DNA from: Siphonodentalium dalli
Taxonomy: Eukaryota > Mollusca > Scaphopoda > Gadilida > Siphonodentaliidae
DNA: 64,000 nt
Direction: 5' to 3'
NCBI GenBank assembly: GCA_032622095.1
Contig: CP136066.1
Location: 112,983,319-113,047,318, forward strand
The notes under the pieces were generated by a model. The model had not been told where the DNA came from and searched no databases. It saw only the letters and a program-made list of their open reading frames with translations. Shown piece after piece: positions 23,097-34,867 of the stretch. The first letter of the stretch is position 1; each line of letters begins with the position of its first letter. A program made the position numbers and the translations under genes.

Positions 23097-24409
23097 GTTA
23101 TTGTTTTGATCAGTTTCCTTTTTTGTTGTATTGTGCTGTATTTTCAATCATCTCACTTGATACAGAGCGTGACAAAAACTATCGCTAATACCAAAGGCTG
23201 GAAATGTATTTTGTTATTGCGGGAGGGGCTGTGAGATTCAACTTTTGTTGCCAATTTTCTAATCTGTTTAAACGTATGTCAATGGTGTTGGTTCACAACA
23301 CAGAATAATGTTTGAGCAGCATTGTACTTTAAGGAATTTAACACCGGACTGTTGAACATGATATTAAGTGTTCTCGTGAAGTCTGTCTTCATTTTAAGTT
23401 TGTTTTCGTATAACCTTTTAATTTTAGAAGCCTCAATTTTGAAACCATTTAGCAGATATGAAATTCCTTTACATATGGTAAACATTTAGACTGATTTAGC
23501 TAGATCGACATAAACGTAATATGTGTACGCCATTGGCATATCTAAACATAGCTTATCCAAATATAGATACATCACTTTGTTTCCATATTGGGGTTGAGAT
23601 ATGTGCTCATTGGCAATGTTACTTTAACTTAACCAAATATGCTGACATTATAGATGTGTTTTGTGACTGGGATGACATACGATATTAAGTGTTGACAAGT
23701 TACAATTACAATGTAGCTGGGTGGTTCACAATAGTTGTATTGTAATTGAGGTTTGTCGTTTTTATCTATTAATTTTATTTGTTTTATCTTTGCCTTAAGT
23801 TAGTTCGTAGCATGTTCAATAAGATTAATATCTAAAATATAAAACAATAAGTATATTTTCGTTTCTGGCATATCTGTCGCTGCATTCAAATTATTTCTGC
23901 ATATAGTAATTAACAAGTCAACGTATAGTGATAAAGTCTTTGTCCCATCACTTATCGCTTCAATGTGCAATTTGATTAATCAGATAAGACACTATTTTGG
24001 GATATTTATCCAGTGTCAAGTTTCAGCTTTTGTTATAAATTTTCAAAATTCGACACACATACCATTTCGTTAGAACATCATAATCAGTTTAGTATATTAT
24101 ATATGCAGCTACAGCCGAGAACCCTATGCATGTTTTATTATACATGCAGCTAACGTCATATGATCTACTTTCGAGACGCTCGATGTATAAGATCCAGAAT
24201 CTAGGCGTTTGAAATGTTTTGTGTATACTGGCTGTGTCATATATTGATGTACATCTCTTATACAGCTGGAATTTCGGTTTTAGTAAAAATAAAAGTATTA
24301 AAATTCGCCAAAGGTCTCAATAGTTTTACCAGTACTCAGAGTACAGTTCAACACTTGCATGCATGTTTAAATCATAGGAAGGAATATATTGTTACAATAT
24401 ACAACCAGC
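23097..24409. other. No gene seen
   Basis: AT-rich unique sequence. The minus-strand frame at 23279-23485 has no motif I can name. Confidence 0.4.
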
Positions 24410-25115
24410 AATTGCTTCATATGGATCTTAATGACATCAAGATAGGAGCCATCTATTTTTCTTAAATCTGTTAAAACATGGCCGCCAGCAGTCGTCTTGG
24501 AATTCTCATTTGATTTCATCGGCACACCCTGCACCCCACATTTAGTGGATAATTCTTTCGAAACTTTGCAGGCATGTTTAGATCACCTCCAGATGGGAGT
24601 TATCGAATTCGAACGATTTCCGTTTAAAAAACATGACGGCCAGCGGCCATATTGCATTTTACTCTTTGATTCACTGAAACCTTCCGCACACCATACAAGC
24701 GACTTCCCTCTTCCGATTGTAACCAAACTTAATACACATCTTCGGGATGATCTCTGCATGGGACACATCGATTTTATTTAAGAAATTCGTCCGAAAAACA
24801 AAAAACATGGCTCCCAACAGCCATCTTGGATTTCATATTTGAATTCATCCGCACACATTGCAGCCAACATTTATTGGATAATTGTTTTTAAAAGAATTGG
24901 CATGCCTGTATATCATCGCCTTTGGTGGGAGCTATTAAATTTGAATGATTTTCGGCAGCCATCTTTGATTTTATTATTTGCATGACTAAATCCTATGGCA
25001 CAACACTACAGACCACATCCCTTAACCGATCGTCACAAAACTTCATATGGATCTGCGAGGTGACCTCAAGATGGGAGCAATCTATTTTCCAAAGTTCGTT
25101 TAAAACATGGCCGTC
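24410..25115. repeat. Degenerate tandem repeat, about five units of ~160 bp
   Basis: Each unit contains AACATGGC(CG)CCA.CAG.C, .CATCTTGGA-like sequence, then GAATTC..TCCGCACAC and GATGGGAG..AT..AATTT. Unit heads lie near 24474, 24632, 24806, 24950 and 25106. An open frame at 24497-24781 lies wholly within the array and is not a gene. Confidence 0.65.
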
Positions 25116-25334
25116 ATAAAAACGTGCACGAGAATAGAAACTATATGTGAAACGTTTCTACCCCAGACCACGAAGACACGACAACCAAAGAAGTGGTCAA
25201 ATTGACACCCAACCATGTATCGTTCCATTTTGTGACTATGCAAGTACAGGGAATTAAGGCCGACAACATTCAAATCCAGATTCTCAGAACATTGCAGGAT
25301 CTCGACACTCATATTTTAGGTTATTTCCGCAAGG

Positions 25335-25640
25335 AAATGTACTGATGTCAGCACTCGGATCAATGGAGTCAGTATATCACTCACAGCGCAAGTGACACAA
25401 GTGATATTGCACCAGTTCCAGAACCTGTATAACAGGAAATGAAAATACCAGAGATATCTTCTCTGGTCGAACCAGCTACTCCAAGATAGTCATCAAAATC
25501 GATCAAGCATCATGACTTTAAGAAAGACAGCTTGCATTGGTATTCGATATATGACAATGACCAAGTGAATTACAAGGGCAAAGAAATTATGTGTGCACGG
25601 TGTCTTGCTCCAGGCCGTGAACACAAATTGGTTGGTACTA
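25335..25640 (+). pseudogene. Diverged fragment of the gag-bearing repeat
   Basis: GATGTCAGCACTCGGA..AA, CAGTATATCACT and CCTGTTCCAGAACATG-like strings match 52270-52400 in the 51-53 kb copy. Further on, MCARCLAPGREHK can be read in one frame and could be a zinc-knuckle relic. Very decayed. Confidence 0.45.
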
Positions 25641-25705
25641 AAAAATATGCATGAAGAATAGCTTTCATATCCGGATGCTTAGAAATTTGCTGGATGGTTT
25701 AGAAC

Positions 25706-26053
25706 CAACATATCTCGCGCAAATACGCATATAATCGACCTATAATGTGAAATATTTTCATATGTAATTATTTGATTTTCTGAAATAAGCATATAATGGA
25801 TCATATCCGCTATTTCGTTTTGTGACGCCGACCACAGTGAAAACACATGTTAAAGAGTGTGCATCTGAACAGTCATGAGTTGGCGTATTTATGTCATTGT
25901 CCGCAAATAAACTGCTTAGAATCGCCTCATTATGAGTCGATAACTCTCATTTTCAGCACATTATCGACCCAAAATGAGGCGATTCTAAGCAGATCATCTA
26001 CCTAAAACAAGTTATAGTGTAAGCAATGTGCGGGTTTTCGGGAGAACAGGCTG
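25706..26053 (+). mobile_element. hAT-like MITE, copy 5
   Basis: Full-length copy flanked by the perfect 8 bp duplication TTTAGAAC (25698-25705 and 26054-26061). Its centre contains CTGCTTAGAATCGCCTCATT and its reverse complement, a ~35 bp stem. This is the clearest case for an 8 bp target-site duplication in the family. Confidence 0.85.
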
Positions 26054-26438
26054 TTTAGAACACATACATGATGATATAAACGTCCACTATACATTTAGCC
26101 CCCCTCGATTATTTCTTTCCCCGAGACACCAATATGAAGTTCTATCAATGAACTGTGTAATACAATAGCGGTAAAATGTATCTTCGCTTAGATACAAAAC
26201 ATCTCGGGCCTTAACTTTGTACTCGGCGACAGAAGATCCTTCACTTCCGCGTCCAACTTAAGCCCATTTTAACACAAGAACCGGTTTGCGGATGAATCAT
26301 CAAAGGGCGCTCAATGTTAGTAGCTTCCTGATATCATAACGAAGAGCGTTTATCTAACGTATATCTGGAATATTGATACGTTCCTATGATGCCGATTTTA
26401 CTTGGTATATGCCGTCTTTGTGTTGGTATATCAAGGGT

Positions 26439-26785
26439 CAGCCTGTTCTCCCAAAAACTCGCACATTATCTGATTAAACTCGGTTTAAGTAGATAATCTG
26501 CTCAGAATTGCCTCATTTTGAGTCGAAAATGAGAACAGTTTAGTCACAGTATCGACTCATAATGAGGCGATTCTAAGTAGATTATGTGCGGACAATGACA
26601 CAAATAAGTCAACCCATTACTTTTCAGGTGCACGCTCTTTAACATGTGTTTTCACTGTGGTCCACGCCATAAAACGAAATAACGGCCATGAATCCATTAA
26701 CTGCTTATTTCAGAATCAAATAATCACATTAGGTACCTATTTCACATTATAAGTCGATTATGTGCTTATTTGAGAGCGGATGTTT
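26439..26785 (-). mobile_element. hAT-like MITE, copy 6, opposite orientation
   Basis: Reads CAGCCTGTTCTCCC at its left end, the reverse complement of the right end of copy 5. It finishes near GAGCGGATGTTT. Copies 5 and 6 are 385 bp apart and inverted. No target duplication is seen because the inner right end runs into a T-tract. Confidence 0.7.
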
Positions 26786-26937
26786 TTTTTTTGTCATCAT
26801 CATCGGATTGTTACAAAAGAGATAATTTGCTAGGTTTATATTGAAGCTGGAACTTATGAGGGCCTTTATCTAAATTTGAATGTGACTCAAAATAATACAA
26901 GGTGTGTGCAGTGTTATTTCGTCGGTCCGAAGTAAGG

Positions 26938-27319
26938 CTGAATAGGTCACTCTCACCGGTTTTCTGTGATAAAGTTACCCTGGTTTCTAAATTTGTGATA
27001 AAGTTACCCAAGGTTGGAGAGAATAGTGATAAAGTTACCCAGGTTAAGCAAATATCACAAAATAAACTCGATTTAAAAGTGACAGAGCGAAATATTGTTC
27101 AGTTTTGGCCAGTAATAGCCGTTATTAAGCATAAATTAAGACATATTAGTACTGTAGTTCGTCATTTTGATCGCAAAAATCAATACTTCGTTGCTAAACA
27201 TGAAATGTTATTAACCTGGCTAACTTTATCAAATTCCTCTCCAACCTGGGTAACTTTATCACACTTTCAGGAACCTGGGTAACTTTATCACAGAAAACGG
27301 GTGACAGTGACCTATTCAG
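26938..27319. mobile_element. Palindromic MITE with direct repeats in its arms
   Basis: The ends CTGAATAGGTCACT and its complement form ~120 bp terminal inverted repeats. CCGAAGTAAGG (11 bp) occurs on both sides (26927-26937 and 27320-27330). Because the element may start with GG, the true duplication is 7-11 bp. Each arm contains three spaced copies of GTGATAAAGTTACCCA. The 126-codon open frame from 26902 to 27282 is a by-product of this repeat structure. Confidence 0.85.
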
Positions 27320-27330
27320 CCGAAGTAAGG

Positions 27331-28176
27331 GGAAGTACTCTATATCAAACAGAAGTTACCAACCAACCAATTAGCGGAAAGTCAATGTGGCACATGTCTG
27401 GCATGCGAAGATGGACAACTCTACTATTCAGCTGTGTTTAGATAAATAGACTGACTCGTTATTAGAAAGCACAATGCAAACTCCACGCAGTGCCCTCTCC
27501 GTTTCATTGCGATAGATCACTCCCGGAAGAAGGGTACTTGCGGACCGAAACATCCATTTTTACGTATCGTCAGAACAATATTTAGTCGCCATTGATCTTA
27601 TTTTGACCACCAAAAGTTTGCAATAATGGCTGATAATGGAAATTCTTTCGGTATTGATAAGAACCCTCCTCTCCTCGACTCTAAAACGGGAATATTAAAA
27701 TCTGTATATCATGGATAGACCGAACCATTTTGAAATACGGTTATCATGGGCTTGCTAATGGTCTCACATTTCGTCCCGTGCACACACACCCTGTCAGTTA
27801 AACCAAGACTACTGAACCAGCTGTGCGTTCGATACTTCAAAATTATATAATTACGATAATATAGGTCGAATAAAGAGACGCTCTTTATCTTTACCATATC
27901 GGGAATAAACTAACAATAAACGCTCTTTATTATTCTAGTCACAGGTTTATGACGTAATAACCACTATATAACACGCATCACAATGATCAGCGTGTGTAAA
28001 GCAACACCAAGCACAACTCCATCGTTAATTTTACATATTCACACCGTTCTGTGAAGCGAAGAAATTTTCTCGTATGTTTGTGATTTGATTGATCATAATC
28101 ATCTTTATTGTCTAACGTAAAGTCACTTTAGGCAAATAATTATATACAATTGATTGATTTATTCAACGCCTGCAAT

Positions 28177-28180
<4 letters not shown>
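27331..28180. other. No gene seen; contains an ACGCTCTTTAT repeat
   Basis: At 27876-27940, ACGCTCTTTAT occurs twice around CCATATCGGGAATAAACTAACAA. The same arrangement occurs at 32432-32493 and 58464-58527 (see findings). No coding motif is recognised elsewhere in this stretch. Confidence 0.5.

Positions 28181-28214
<34 letters not shown>
28181..28214. repeat. (TA)17 microsatellite
   Basis: Uninterrupted alternating TA run of 34 bp. Confidence 0.98.
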
Positions 28215-28216
<2 letters not shown>

Positions 28217-29116
28217 TGATGATAAAATCCCAACAGTTATATGAATCTACACGTCATGGATATCTACAATCACAATATATATATTGAGAACTTATATTTG
28301 GCTGGTGAATCGCTGCATGGCGGTCATTTCACATCTATATAAATTCTAATGATTGGCGGGACAATCATAACTGCTCAATTAATCGGATCACAAATATACG
28401 AGCACATCTCTAAAGAAAGATGTGAATGTGGAAAATATATTAATTAGCAACGCTAATATAAGATAAAATAAAATAGGCAAATATGCACGCTCGGTGAGTT
28501 CATTAAAACGTTCTTAGATGGCGTGTATACACGTCGAGTCTTGGGTATGCTAAAACTTCACAAGTAAACTTTCGAGAGTTTGAACCTGGAATATCGAACA
28601 TACCAAGCATGAACATGCTAGAAACTTAAAATCAGCATGGATTTACAACATTGAAAAGACCGTTAGAATTGTAAATATTAAGAAATGTGGACCATCATAT
28701 TGAGCCCAGTCATAACTAGTCTGTGTCAAGTTCCGCGGTGGTCCAAATTGGTCGATACATAACGAAAATATAATAAATATGTATAATATATTTAAAAATA
28801 TATATATTAATAATATAATGAAAGACTCGCATGGAAACTAGATTCTCTGTAAAGATCCAGAGAAGTGATATGGAATTATATCAAATGTTCCTATGTTTTC
28901 ACGCAAATGCCGCACCAAACTATCATAAACTCTTTAATTTGTGTTGGGCTTATTTGTGTTAAGTGAAATAAGTTCAATATGAGCTTATTTTCAGGAGAAC
29001 AGATTGGTGTAAACATACACAGTACTGTCACTGTATGTGGTCTGTAGGTAACATAGACTGCACAATGATGTGACCAAGAGTAAATAATTGAAACGGATAT
29101 GACTCGATCATTCGAG
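28215..29116. other. No gene seen
   Basis: Very AT-rich sequence without a recognisable coding or repeat motif. Confidence 0.45.
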
Positions 29117-29146
29117 CTTCCAAATTACGTCTACGTAATTTGGAAG
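29117..29146. repeat. Perfect 13 bp hairpin with 4-base loop
   Basis: CTTCCAAATTACG-TCTA-CGTAATTTGGAAG. No obvious T-tract follows, so I do not call it a terminator. Confidence 0.8.
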
Positions 29147-29583
29147 GAGGTATAAGATAGGTTGACAAATACACGAAATATTGATACGCCGGCTTCATAT
29201 TCTCTGAAAAATACCTTCCATGGTCACAACCTTTTCTCAGCTGTTTAGCACAGAAGTGAAACACCCCCTTTTTGTACGTGGTATCGCCAAACCCGAGGGT
29301 ATCGCCAAACCCGAGAAAATGGGAAGCCATTTTCACGTATATGATATTTGGATATGTTTGTTTCTCATCGTAAAACAAACAACGAACAACGAATGTGTTG
29401 TCCACATGAAGCAGGAGTATTTATCCACCCGCTGTCAATCAGTTTTCCCAGATCAAACCATTTAATATTTTTTGGCGAATTTTTTCAATAGTGTCTTTGC
29501 TTTTGCTCATTCAAATTTTCGAGAACAACCACCCACTAGTATAGTTCCTGGACTGCCACGCTGCCAAAACAAATGCCGGTATA
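29147..29583. other. No gene seen
   Basis: Contains a 17 bp direct repeat, GGTATCGCCAAACCCGA, around 29279-29312. The overlapping frames on both strands (29028-29405, 29220-29465) have no recognisable homology. Confidence 0.45.
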
Positions 29584-29585
29584 TA

Positions 29586-30683
29586 AACACATCAAAAAAA
29601 GAAAGCCCCCCCTAATATAATGTGTAATATTTTCGGAGATATTGGTTGGATTTTGGTTAAACTTTCAACGAATGATTACTGGAGCTAGGGACACACAGTT
29701 CGTGCAAAGGACAGCCATGTAAGAGGTGTTACGGATGGCTGAGCACGAGTTGATTGGAGGATGGGTGCTTTTCAAAAATGGCAAACACACAGGTAGAGTG
29801 ATCTCGGCCACAGTATTGTTTCCTTGATTACACATTGTGTACTGCCTGTAGTTTTTTGTCAGAAAATGATGTCGTGAGTCCCGCTGCATGCATTAGAGCA
29901 TAGCTTTGCCGAATGTGAACAGTATACCCGGCCCACACTCATTCCCTTCAGCCATTCCATACCCCTTTAGCTGGGAATGTTGAAATCAACCAGTGATAGG
30001 TCGAATACCAACCCAAAACATGTTGCCCGCCGCATGGGGTAATGTCAAAAAACCAGACGGAATTTAAGACAGTGAAACCAGCAGATTGGCAATATCGCTG
30101 ATCGACCCAGAACTGGAAGACTGATGGTTACAACCGCTAGACAAGATCGTTATTTAACAAACGCTACATTGCGTAGGATGACGGTCAGAAGTGGTATGTA
30201 TCAGCATCACACAAAAGACTAACCTCGTCCCTGTTAATGGGAATCTGAATGTAAGAGCCCAGAACATTTATGGGGCCAACGGAAGAAAGCTGTTTATCAT
30301 CGTGTCAATGACCACACCATGCTCGGTGACATGCACTGTCTGTTGGAGGATGAATGGAAGAACATTCCAAAACGTCGAATCGCCCCTCCCATCAACAATG
30401 CATCCCGATGCCAGCATGTTATCATGCGACACGATGGCTACGCGCAATATTGATTCATTGAATAAAATCTCATTGTTATCTTGTTTTGTCATTTTTAAAA
30501 TCTACCCCACTCCCATTCAATCGATGCTCAGTCAGCCGTAACACCACGCACATGGCTATCCTTCGCACGGATTGTGTATCTAGGTCCAATAAGCATTTTT
30601 GAAAAGTTTCATCAATATCCACCCAATATCTCCGAACATATTACATATTATATTAGGGGGGACTTTTTTTTTTTTTATGTGTT
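29586..30683 (+). mobile_element. Tc1-like element A with long inverted repeats, internally deleted
   Basis: Bounded by TA on both sides (29584-29585 and 30684-30685), the target duplication of Tc1/mariner elements. The ends AACACAT...ATGTGTT lead into inverted repeats of at least 230 bp. These share CCCCCCCTAATATA, GGAGATATTGG.TGGAT.TTG and a GAGCA.GA.TTGA.TG block. A decayed transposase segment lies inside. The same family occurs at 34868-35621. Confidence 0.85.
30129..30453 (+). pseudogene. Tc1-like transposase remnant in element A
   Basis: The translation begins TTARQDRYLTNATLRRMT. After stops and at least one frameshift it ends with EDEWKNIPKRR, RCQHVIMRHDGYAQY and a stop. The ARQDRYL block after the helix-turn-helix and the terminal E-W-x-x-I-P...RCxxVI...G.Y block are typical of Tc1-family transposases. 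The central catalytic DDE region is largely deleted, so the coding part is about 110 codons instead of the ~340 usual for the family. The enzyme would cut and paste the element at TA sites; this copy cannot. Confidence 0.75.
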
Positions 30684-30785
30684 TAGTTGAATCTGTCAAT
30701 GAAGCATAGGATTGAACAGAATTTAAAAAATCAGCATCGTTCTCAATATCCGCGCGATATGGAGGGACCACTGTCGGCCCATAAA

Positions 30786-31129
30786 GATGTCAACGTCGCA
30801 GATGAAGATGTCACCAAAACGCGAAGATTCTTCAGAACAATGTTTCCGCCTGACATGTACCTTCAAATCACGCTTTCTCTCAAATGTGTGTCCTCACTCT
30901 GAACGTAGGCCGTGGTCTGCATGTTTGGAGCGATTGTGGCTCACTAATGGTTCTGTTGAAAAATACTGGGTGCACACCGACATTTCGGGGATTCGTCACC
31001 AACATGTATTTTCAGGTGCCGCTTTAGGTTGTATTTCGTAGAAAAATAATTCCCGCAAAAGTCGCATCTGACTTTTGCTAACGATTCATCGATGGGCACA
31101 ATTTCCAATGACGCGTCTGATTCAGACAT
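30786..31129 (-). pseudogene. Decayed C2H2 zinc-finger protein
   Basis: From an ATG at 31129 the frame reads MSESDASLEIVP, then a textbook finger CDFCGNYFSTKYNLKRHLKI followed by the last His, and stops after about 60 codons. Beyond the stop, other frames show relics of more fingers: FQQNH with SHNRSKH, then GHTFERKRDLKVH followed by VRRKH. In the third finger the position of the second Cys is a TGA stop and that of the first is Arg. At least three fingers existed. The single intact finger could still be a short exon of a living gene, but no splice donor is obvious. Likely DNA-binding ancestry; target unknown. Confidence 0.6.
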
Positions 31130-32431
31130 GGTGTTTCATAATACTAACTTCGGGGGTCAAATTGTTGTCAACCTGCACGAATAGCTCACTAGACGAGATG
31201 TCACGAAATGTCCGCGCAACATATAAGGGACCGGATGAATTAACTTATTAAGGGATTAATTATACTAAAATTAAGCCTTCCGCGCCCGGTGAATGCATGC
31301 GGACTGGCTGTTTTTGCTTTGTTCACAGAGATAATTGTGATTATAGCTCCACTCGTGCAAAACGACCACGAGACCCGATGATGAGTATAACGTGTCATGC
31401 ATCGTAAATGTATTTGTCTTCAGGGACAGTATTTTTTTTGTTGGGGGGTCTCTCAACCTCGGTCAAACCATTCAACAGAGAAAAATGTATACCATAGCAA
31501 ATGGTGGCAATCAGGCGAGCAATTTCCAATGATAATTCTGATACAAAACATCGGAAATGAGTAGGAATTTCTATTAAATTTATCGGGGTGAGAGCAAGCT
31601 ATGTTCGCTATCCCATTGAGGGAACATTCCGCTTTGCGAAATTATGTTTTGAATAGTGGATATCACCATTTAACTGGGAGATATATAGCTTCATCTGGGG
31701 AAGATACGTTCATTTATCAAAACCGCATGGTGTGGTTTGATTTTGTTTAAACATGGTGCTGTAGCTTGGTAAGCTGACTACATGTGCTACATAGACACAA
31801 TAAAGAGGCCCATCGACATCCAGATGAGAAGGTACACAAGTGTTCCACACATAGTATATTGTGATGTGTACGGATGTTTAGGGTTAACATAGAATCGTTA
31901 CAATATTATCTGATGACTCCTAAAAAAGCCAGAATTACATAATTTGTAGCTATACGATATATGTATATTCGATAATATGATTCGGTTTCATTGTCGCGTA
32001 ACGGTCTACTCGAGTGGGAACGAGTCATAAAGTCTGTAAAAAAAACATGATTATAACAAATCGTTGATGCATCGTAGCGTGTCGTCCTGCATGTGCGGTC
32101 TATATACAAACTCCAAGAATGTTAATACTAAACGAATATCCAGTTATCTGCATGCATATGAACGACAGCATTCACGTGCGTTTGATCAAGGCATCGCGTT
32201 ATCATTCATTCACCTTTTTGAGATCGCAAGTCTGAATGCTATTAATTTCAATTGAAATACATTCATAATAGATATGTACACAATATTTCTAATATGTTAT
32301 GAATTCATATTTCAGATGACATTCGCAGTCCAATTGACCAGTCTCAGATACACATAAAACACTCGAAAACTCATCAGAACTCCTTAAGTGCTACGCATAT
32401 TTACTGCACAGAAGATCGGCGTTTGTGAGAT
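31130..32431. other. No gene seen
   Basis: AT-rich sequence with scattered short frames. I recognise nothing coding. Confidence 0.4.
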
Positions 32432-32493
32432 AAATGCTCGTTTTCTACCATATCAGGAATAGACTTAACATTGAACGCTCCTTCCTGTTCCAT
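32432..32493. repeat. ACGCTC-type short repeat, second occurrence
   Basis: TGCTCGTTTTCTACCATATCAGGAATAGACTTAACATTGAACGCTCCTTCCTGTTCC-type arrangement, parallel to 27876-27940 and 58464-58527. Confidence 0.5.
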
Positions 32494-33408
32494 GCCATCG
32501 TTTTTTTTTTTTTTGGGGCCCAAACATGTTCTGCGACATAAAATGCTTATAGAAAGGTAGTTCAAGTCTTTATTGACCTATTTCGATACCGGGAAAAAAA
32601 TAAACTACGAATATTATTAGGTGCATTTTGGAGCGCAAACCACCAAGTGGCTTTAATAAGATATCGGTATATTTCCAACGATTTATCATCAGACATTGTT
32701 TTATTGAACTTTTTCCTCCACAAAATAGTTTCGATTACATGTATGATTTAGTTAGTGCATGGAAAAACACCAAGTATATTATTCGGTATTCAATTTCAGA
32801 GGTATCCAGTTTAAATATTGTGACGTATGGCAAAATGTCCTTCAAATATGCTGCTCCAACCATATAAGAACGGCTTCCCGAACAAGTCAGGATGGAAACA
32901 CTATTGTGCAAGTTTCCCTGTATACATTATCAATGTACCAACAATAAGTACACCGACGGTAAGCGGAAAGCAAACGCAACTATGGTAGATATTGTTTACT
33001 GTATGTCCCCGCTACCTTTGATGGACCGCTATTCGACAGATAGACTGCCTGAAATGATCAGATTTAGCCAAAGTATGCATAATACAAATCACGTGACAGC
33101 TTATCTGAGTGATAACATGTACAACGTGAAAGAACGTGGGATAACCGAAGACCGGGAACATCGTCTCCATTTATTAATATATAACCCGACTTGGCGACAC
33201 AACATTTGATGCCAGCCGTATACCAACTTTGGGATATTCCTGTCTACTTTAAACGGTCCAAGTCTAATTCCATTTTTCTTAGTGATAAAGTGAAATCCAA
33301 AGTTTGGTTTGAAATGATTTGTGGAAATGGCCAGAAACATTGAATACATCTTTAAACTGACGCAATCTGATGTAATTACAAAAATTGATTCATGATTTAA
33401 CGCAAAAG
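32494..33408. other. No gene seen
   Basis: Includes a T-tract at about 32502-32513. The 105-codon plus-strand frame at 32892-33209 has no recognised motif. Confidence 0.4.
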
Positions 33409-33618
33409 CTACTCTTGAGAACTTGCGTCAAGAGCTTTCATCATCCTATCTTTATCAGAATCTGATAGTTCAAGAGGACATTTTTGGCCTTCATGTTTTG
33501 ACTGATATTGTTTCGGCATGTGATACGACCAGTACACAGCTTCACATATGGGGCACCAGAAAGGTCGAATTGTGCAAGGAGCTCTTTCTTTAGATGTCTC
33601 GGCAGGTTTTAAAGACAT
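33409..33618 (-). CDS. Short zinc-finger-like frame, probably exon or relic
   Basis: 69 codons from an ATG. It contains WCPICEAVYWSYHMPKQYQS followed by KH. Aligned to a C2H2 finger, both Cys and the last His are present, but the first His position is Tyr (Q-Y-Q-S-K-H). Charged low-complexity sequence follows (LSDSDKDRMMK). It lies between two other zinc-finger fragments on the same strand, which suggests a common ancestral gene. Whether it is translated cannot be told from sequence. Confidence 0.35.
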   Translation of the reverse strand: MSLKPAETSKERAPCTIRPFWCPICEAVYWSYHMPKQYQSKHEGQKCPLELSDSDKDRMMKALDASSQE

Positions 33619-34045
33619 ATTATGGACTTATTCGGGTGCGTGAAACTGATAAGTTAGTATACAGGCACTATGTCATCTGGTGGAATGTAGCATTCTAACA
33701 TCACAGAAAATCTCAAGCAAATCTACCATAATACTCCATAGAAAACATCGTCTAAACTACGCTCAATTGTAAATATTTACCTCTCAATTCGGGACGCAAC
33801 TACCGACGATAAACTAACGAAAACTATTTCACCATCGAGAGTCGCTACATTTAATTAAATTATAAGAATTATGGTGTGTCATGTCAATTTGGATATACTA
33901 TTTTATAAAATATAACAACTTTTAGCAAGATTATTCTCCATTTCTATTTGATCACCCTACCGAAGTGTTTCACATCACTTTAAACTAGATGTTACAAACA
34001 TCTTACAATTAGAAACAGGAATGGTTGTTTTATGTGTTGTGCGCT
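33619..34045. other. No gene seen
   Basis: AT-rich gap between two minus-strand coding remnants; could be intron. Confidence 0.4.
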
Positions 34046-34861
34046 TCAAGTCGTAGTTTCAAGCTCATGATTTATCATATGAGCACCAACATGAACTCGG
34101 CCAATTTGTTTAGAAACAATTTTGGAGCACACAGGACACTGAAATTCAACTTCTCCCACTGTAAGAATAGATTGTGAAGGAATATGTGTAGGCTTGCTAC
34201 AAGTAAACCGCACTCCCATCTGACTTTGTGCAAGGAAATGTTGTTGAAATTGGAGGCTTTGGTATCCCTGAAGTTGTTCAAATATATCACCAAGATAGTC
34301 AGCAGCGAACGTGTATGTAATCTGATCAGCAACAATTTCAAGAGAAGCAGAAACCAGGCAACTGTATTTCATATCAACTGTTACTGAAGCTGCTACCTGT
34401 CCCGGTGTCCAAGAAAACTTCCCGTCCCTACTTCCCTGTAATTCCAAAACTCGTCCAGTCAAAGAAGCATTCTGTGAAATCTCAACAAAGCTCTGCTTTT
34501 TACTACAAACATCACGAATCTCATCACAAATGAATAGACAAAGGCTCTTTACCTTGTGACGTCCTGATTCGCCAATAGCGATACACGAAACTAAGTCTTT
34601 AATTGTTAATTGTTGTTCATCAGATTGTTCGCTTCCGAGGTTTCCGGGAAACTTCGAAACTCCCTGTACTCTCCTCTGCCTGTCACCTGATTTTTGGATC
34701 CAATATCGTTTGTTACCAGTTTGAGAATTGTTGACTTGTACACAGGTTGGCTGAACTCACCTCTTCGCTTAAACTGTCCTCGAAGTCTACGAGGGCGTCG
34801 GTATTTTGAGTGTCATCATCACACATGTCCTGATTTGAAATCTCAACAGCGGTAGTTTAAG
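34046..34861 (-). pseudogene. Unidentified coding remnant with a zinc-finger-like C-terminus
   Basis: The main open frame (34046-34462, opening at a TTG) continues upstream without a stop through IAIGESGRHKVKSLCLFICD. It ends with EFQCPVCSKIVSKQIGRVHV followed by GAHMINH. The C-x2-C...H-x3-H pattern fits a C2H2-like finger. Upstream, coding-like sequence (DDDTQNTDALVDFEDSLSEE) ends at a good splice-donor match, GAG|GTGAGT, at 34761/34760, though frames on the two sides do not join cleanly. I do not recognise the protein family. Tc1-like element B begins 6 bp beyond its upstream end. Confidence 0.45.
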
Positions 34862-34867
34862 AAACTA

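Noticed and set aside
24497-24781. 94-codon plus-strand frame
   Set aside because: Falls entirely within a degenerate tandem repeat and does not recur as an open frame in the other units.
26902-27282. 126-codon open frame on the plus strand
   Set aside because: It lies inside a palindromic MITE; openness follows from the repeated AAAGTTACC motif, and no protein motif is seen.
27545-27580. Hammerhead-like GGAAGAAGGGTACTTGCGGACCGAAAC
   Set aside because: Lacks the CTGATGA core and there is no nearby Penelope-like coding sequence.
29117-29146. Rho-independent-type terminator
   Set aside because: The hairpin is AT-rich in a eukaryotic context and has no downstream T-run.
30944-34462. A single living zinc-finger gene spanning these fragments
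   Set aside because: Frames are broken between fragments, zinc ligands are missing in several fingers, and splice sites could not be paired.
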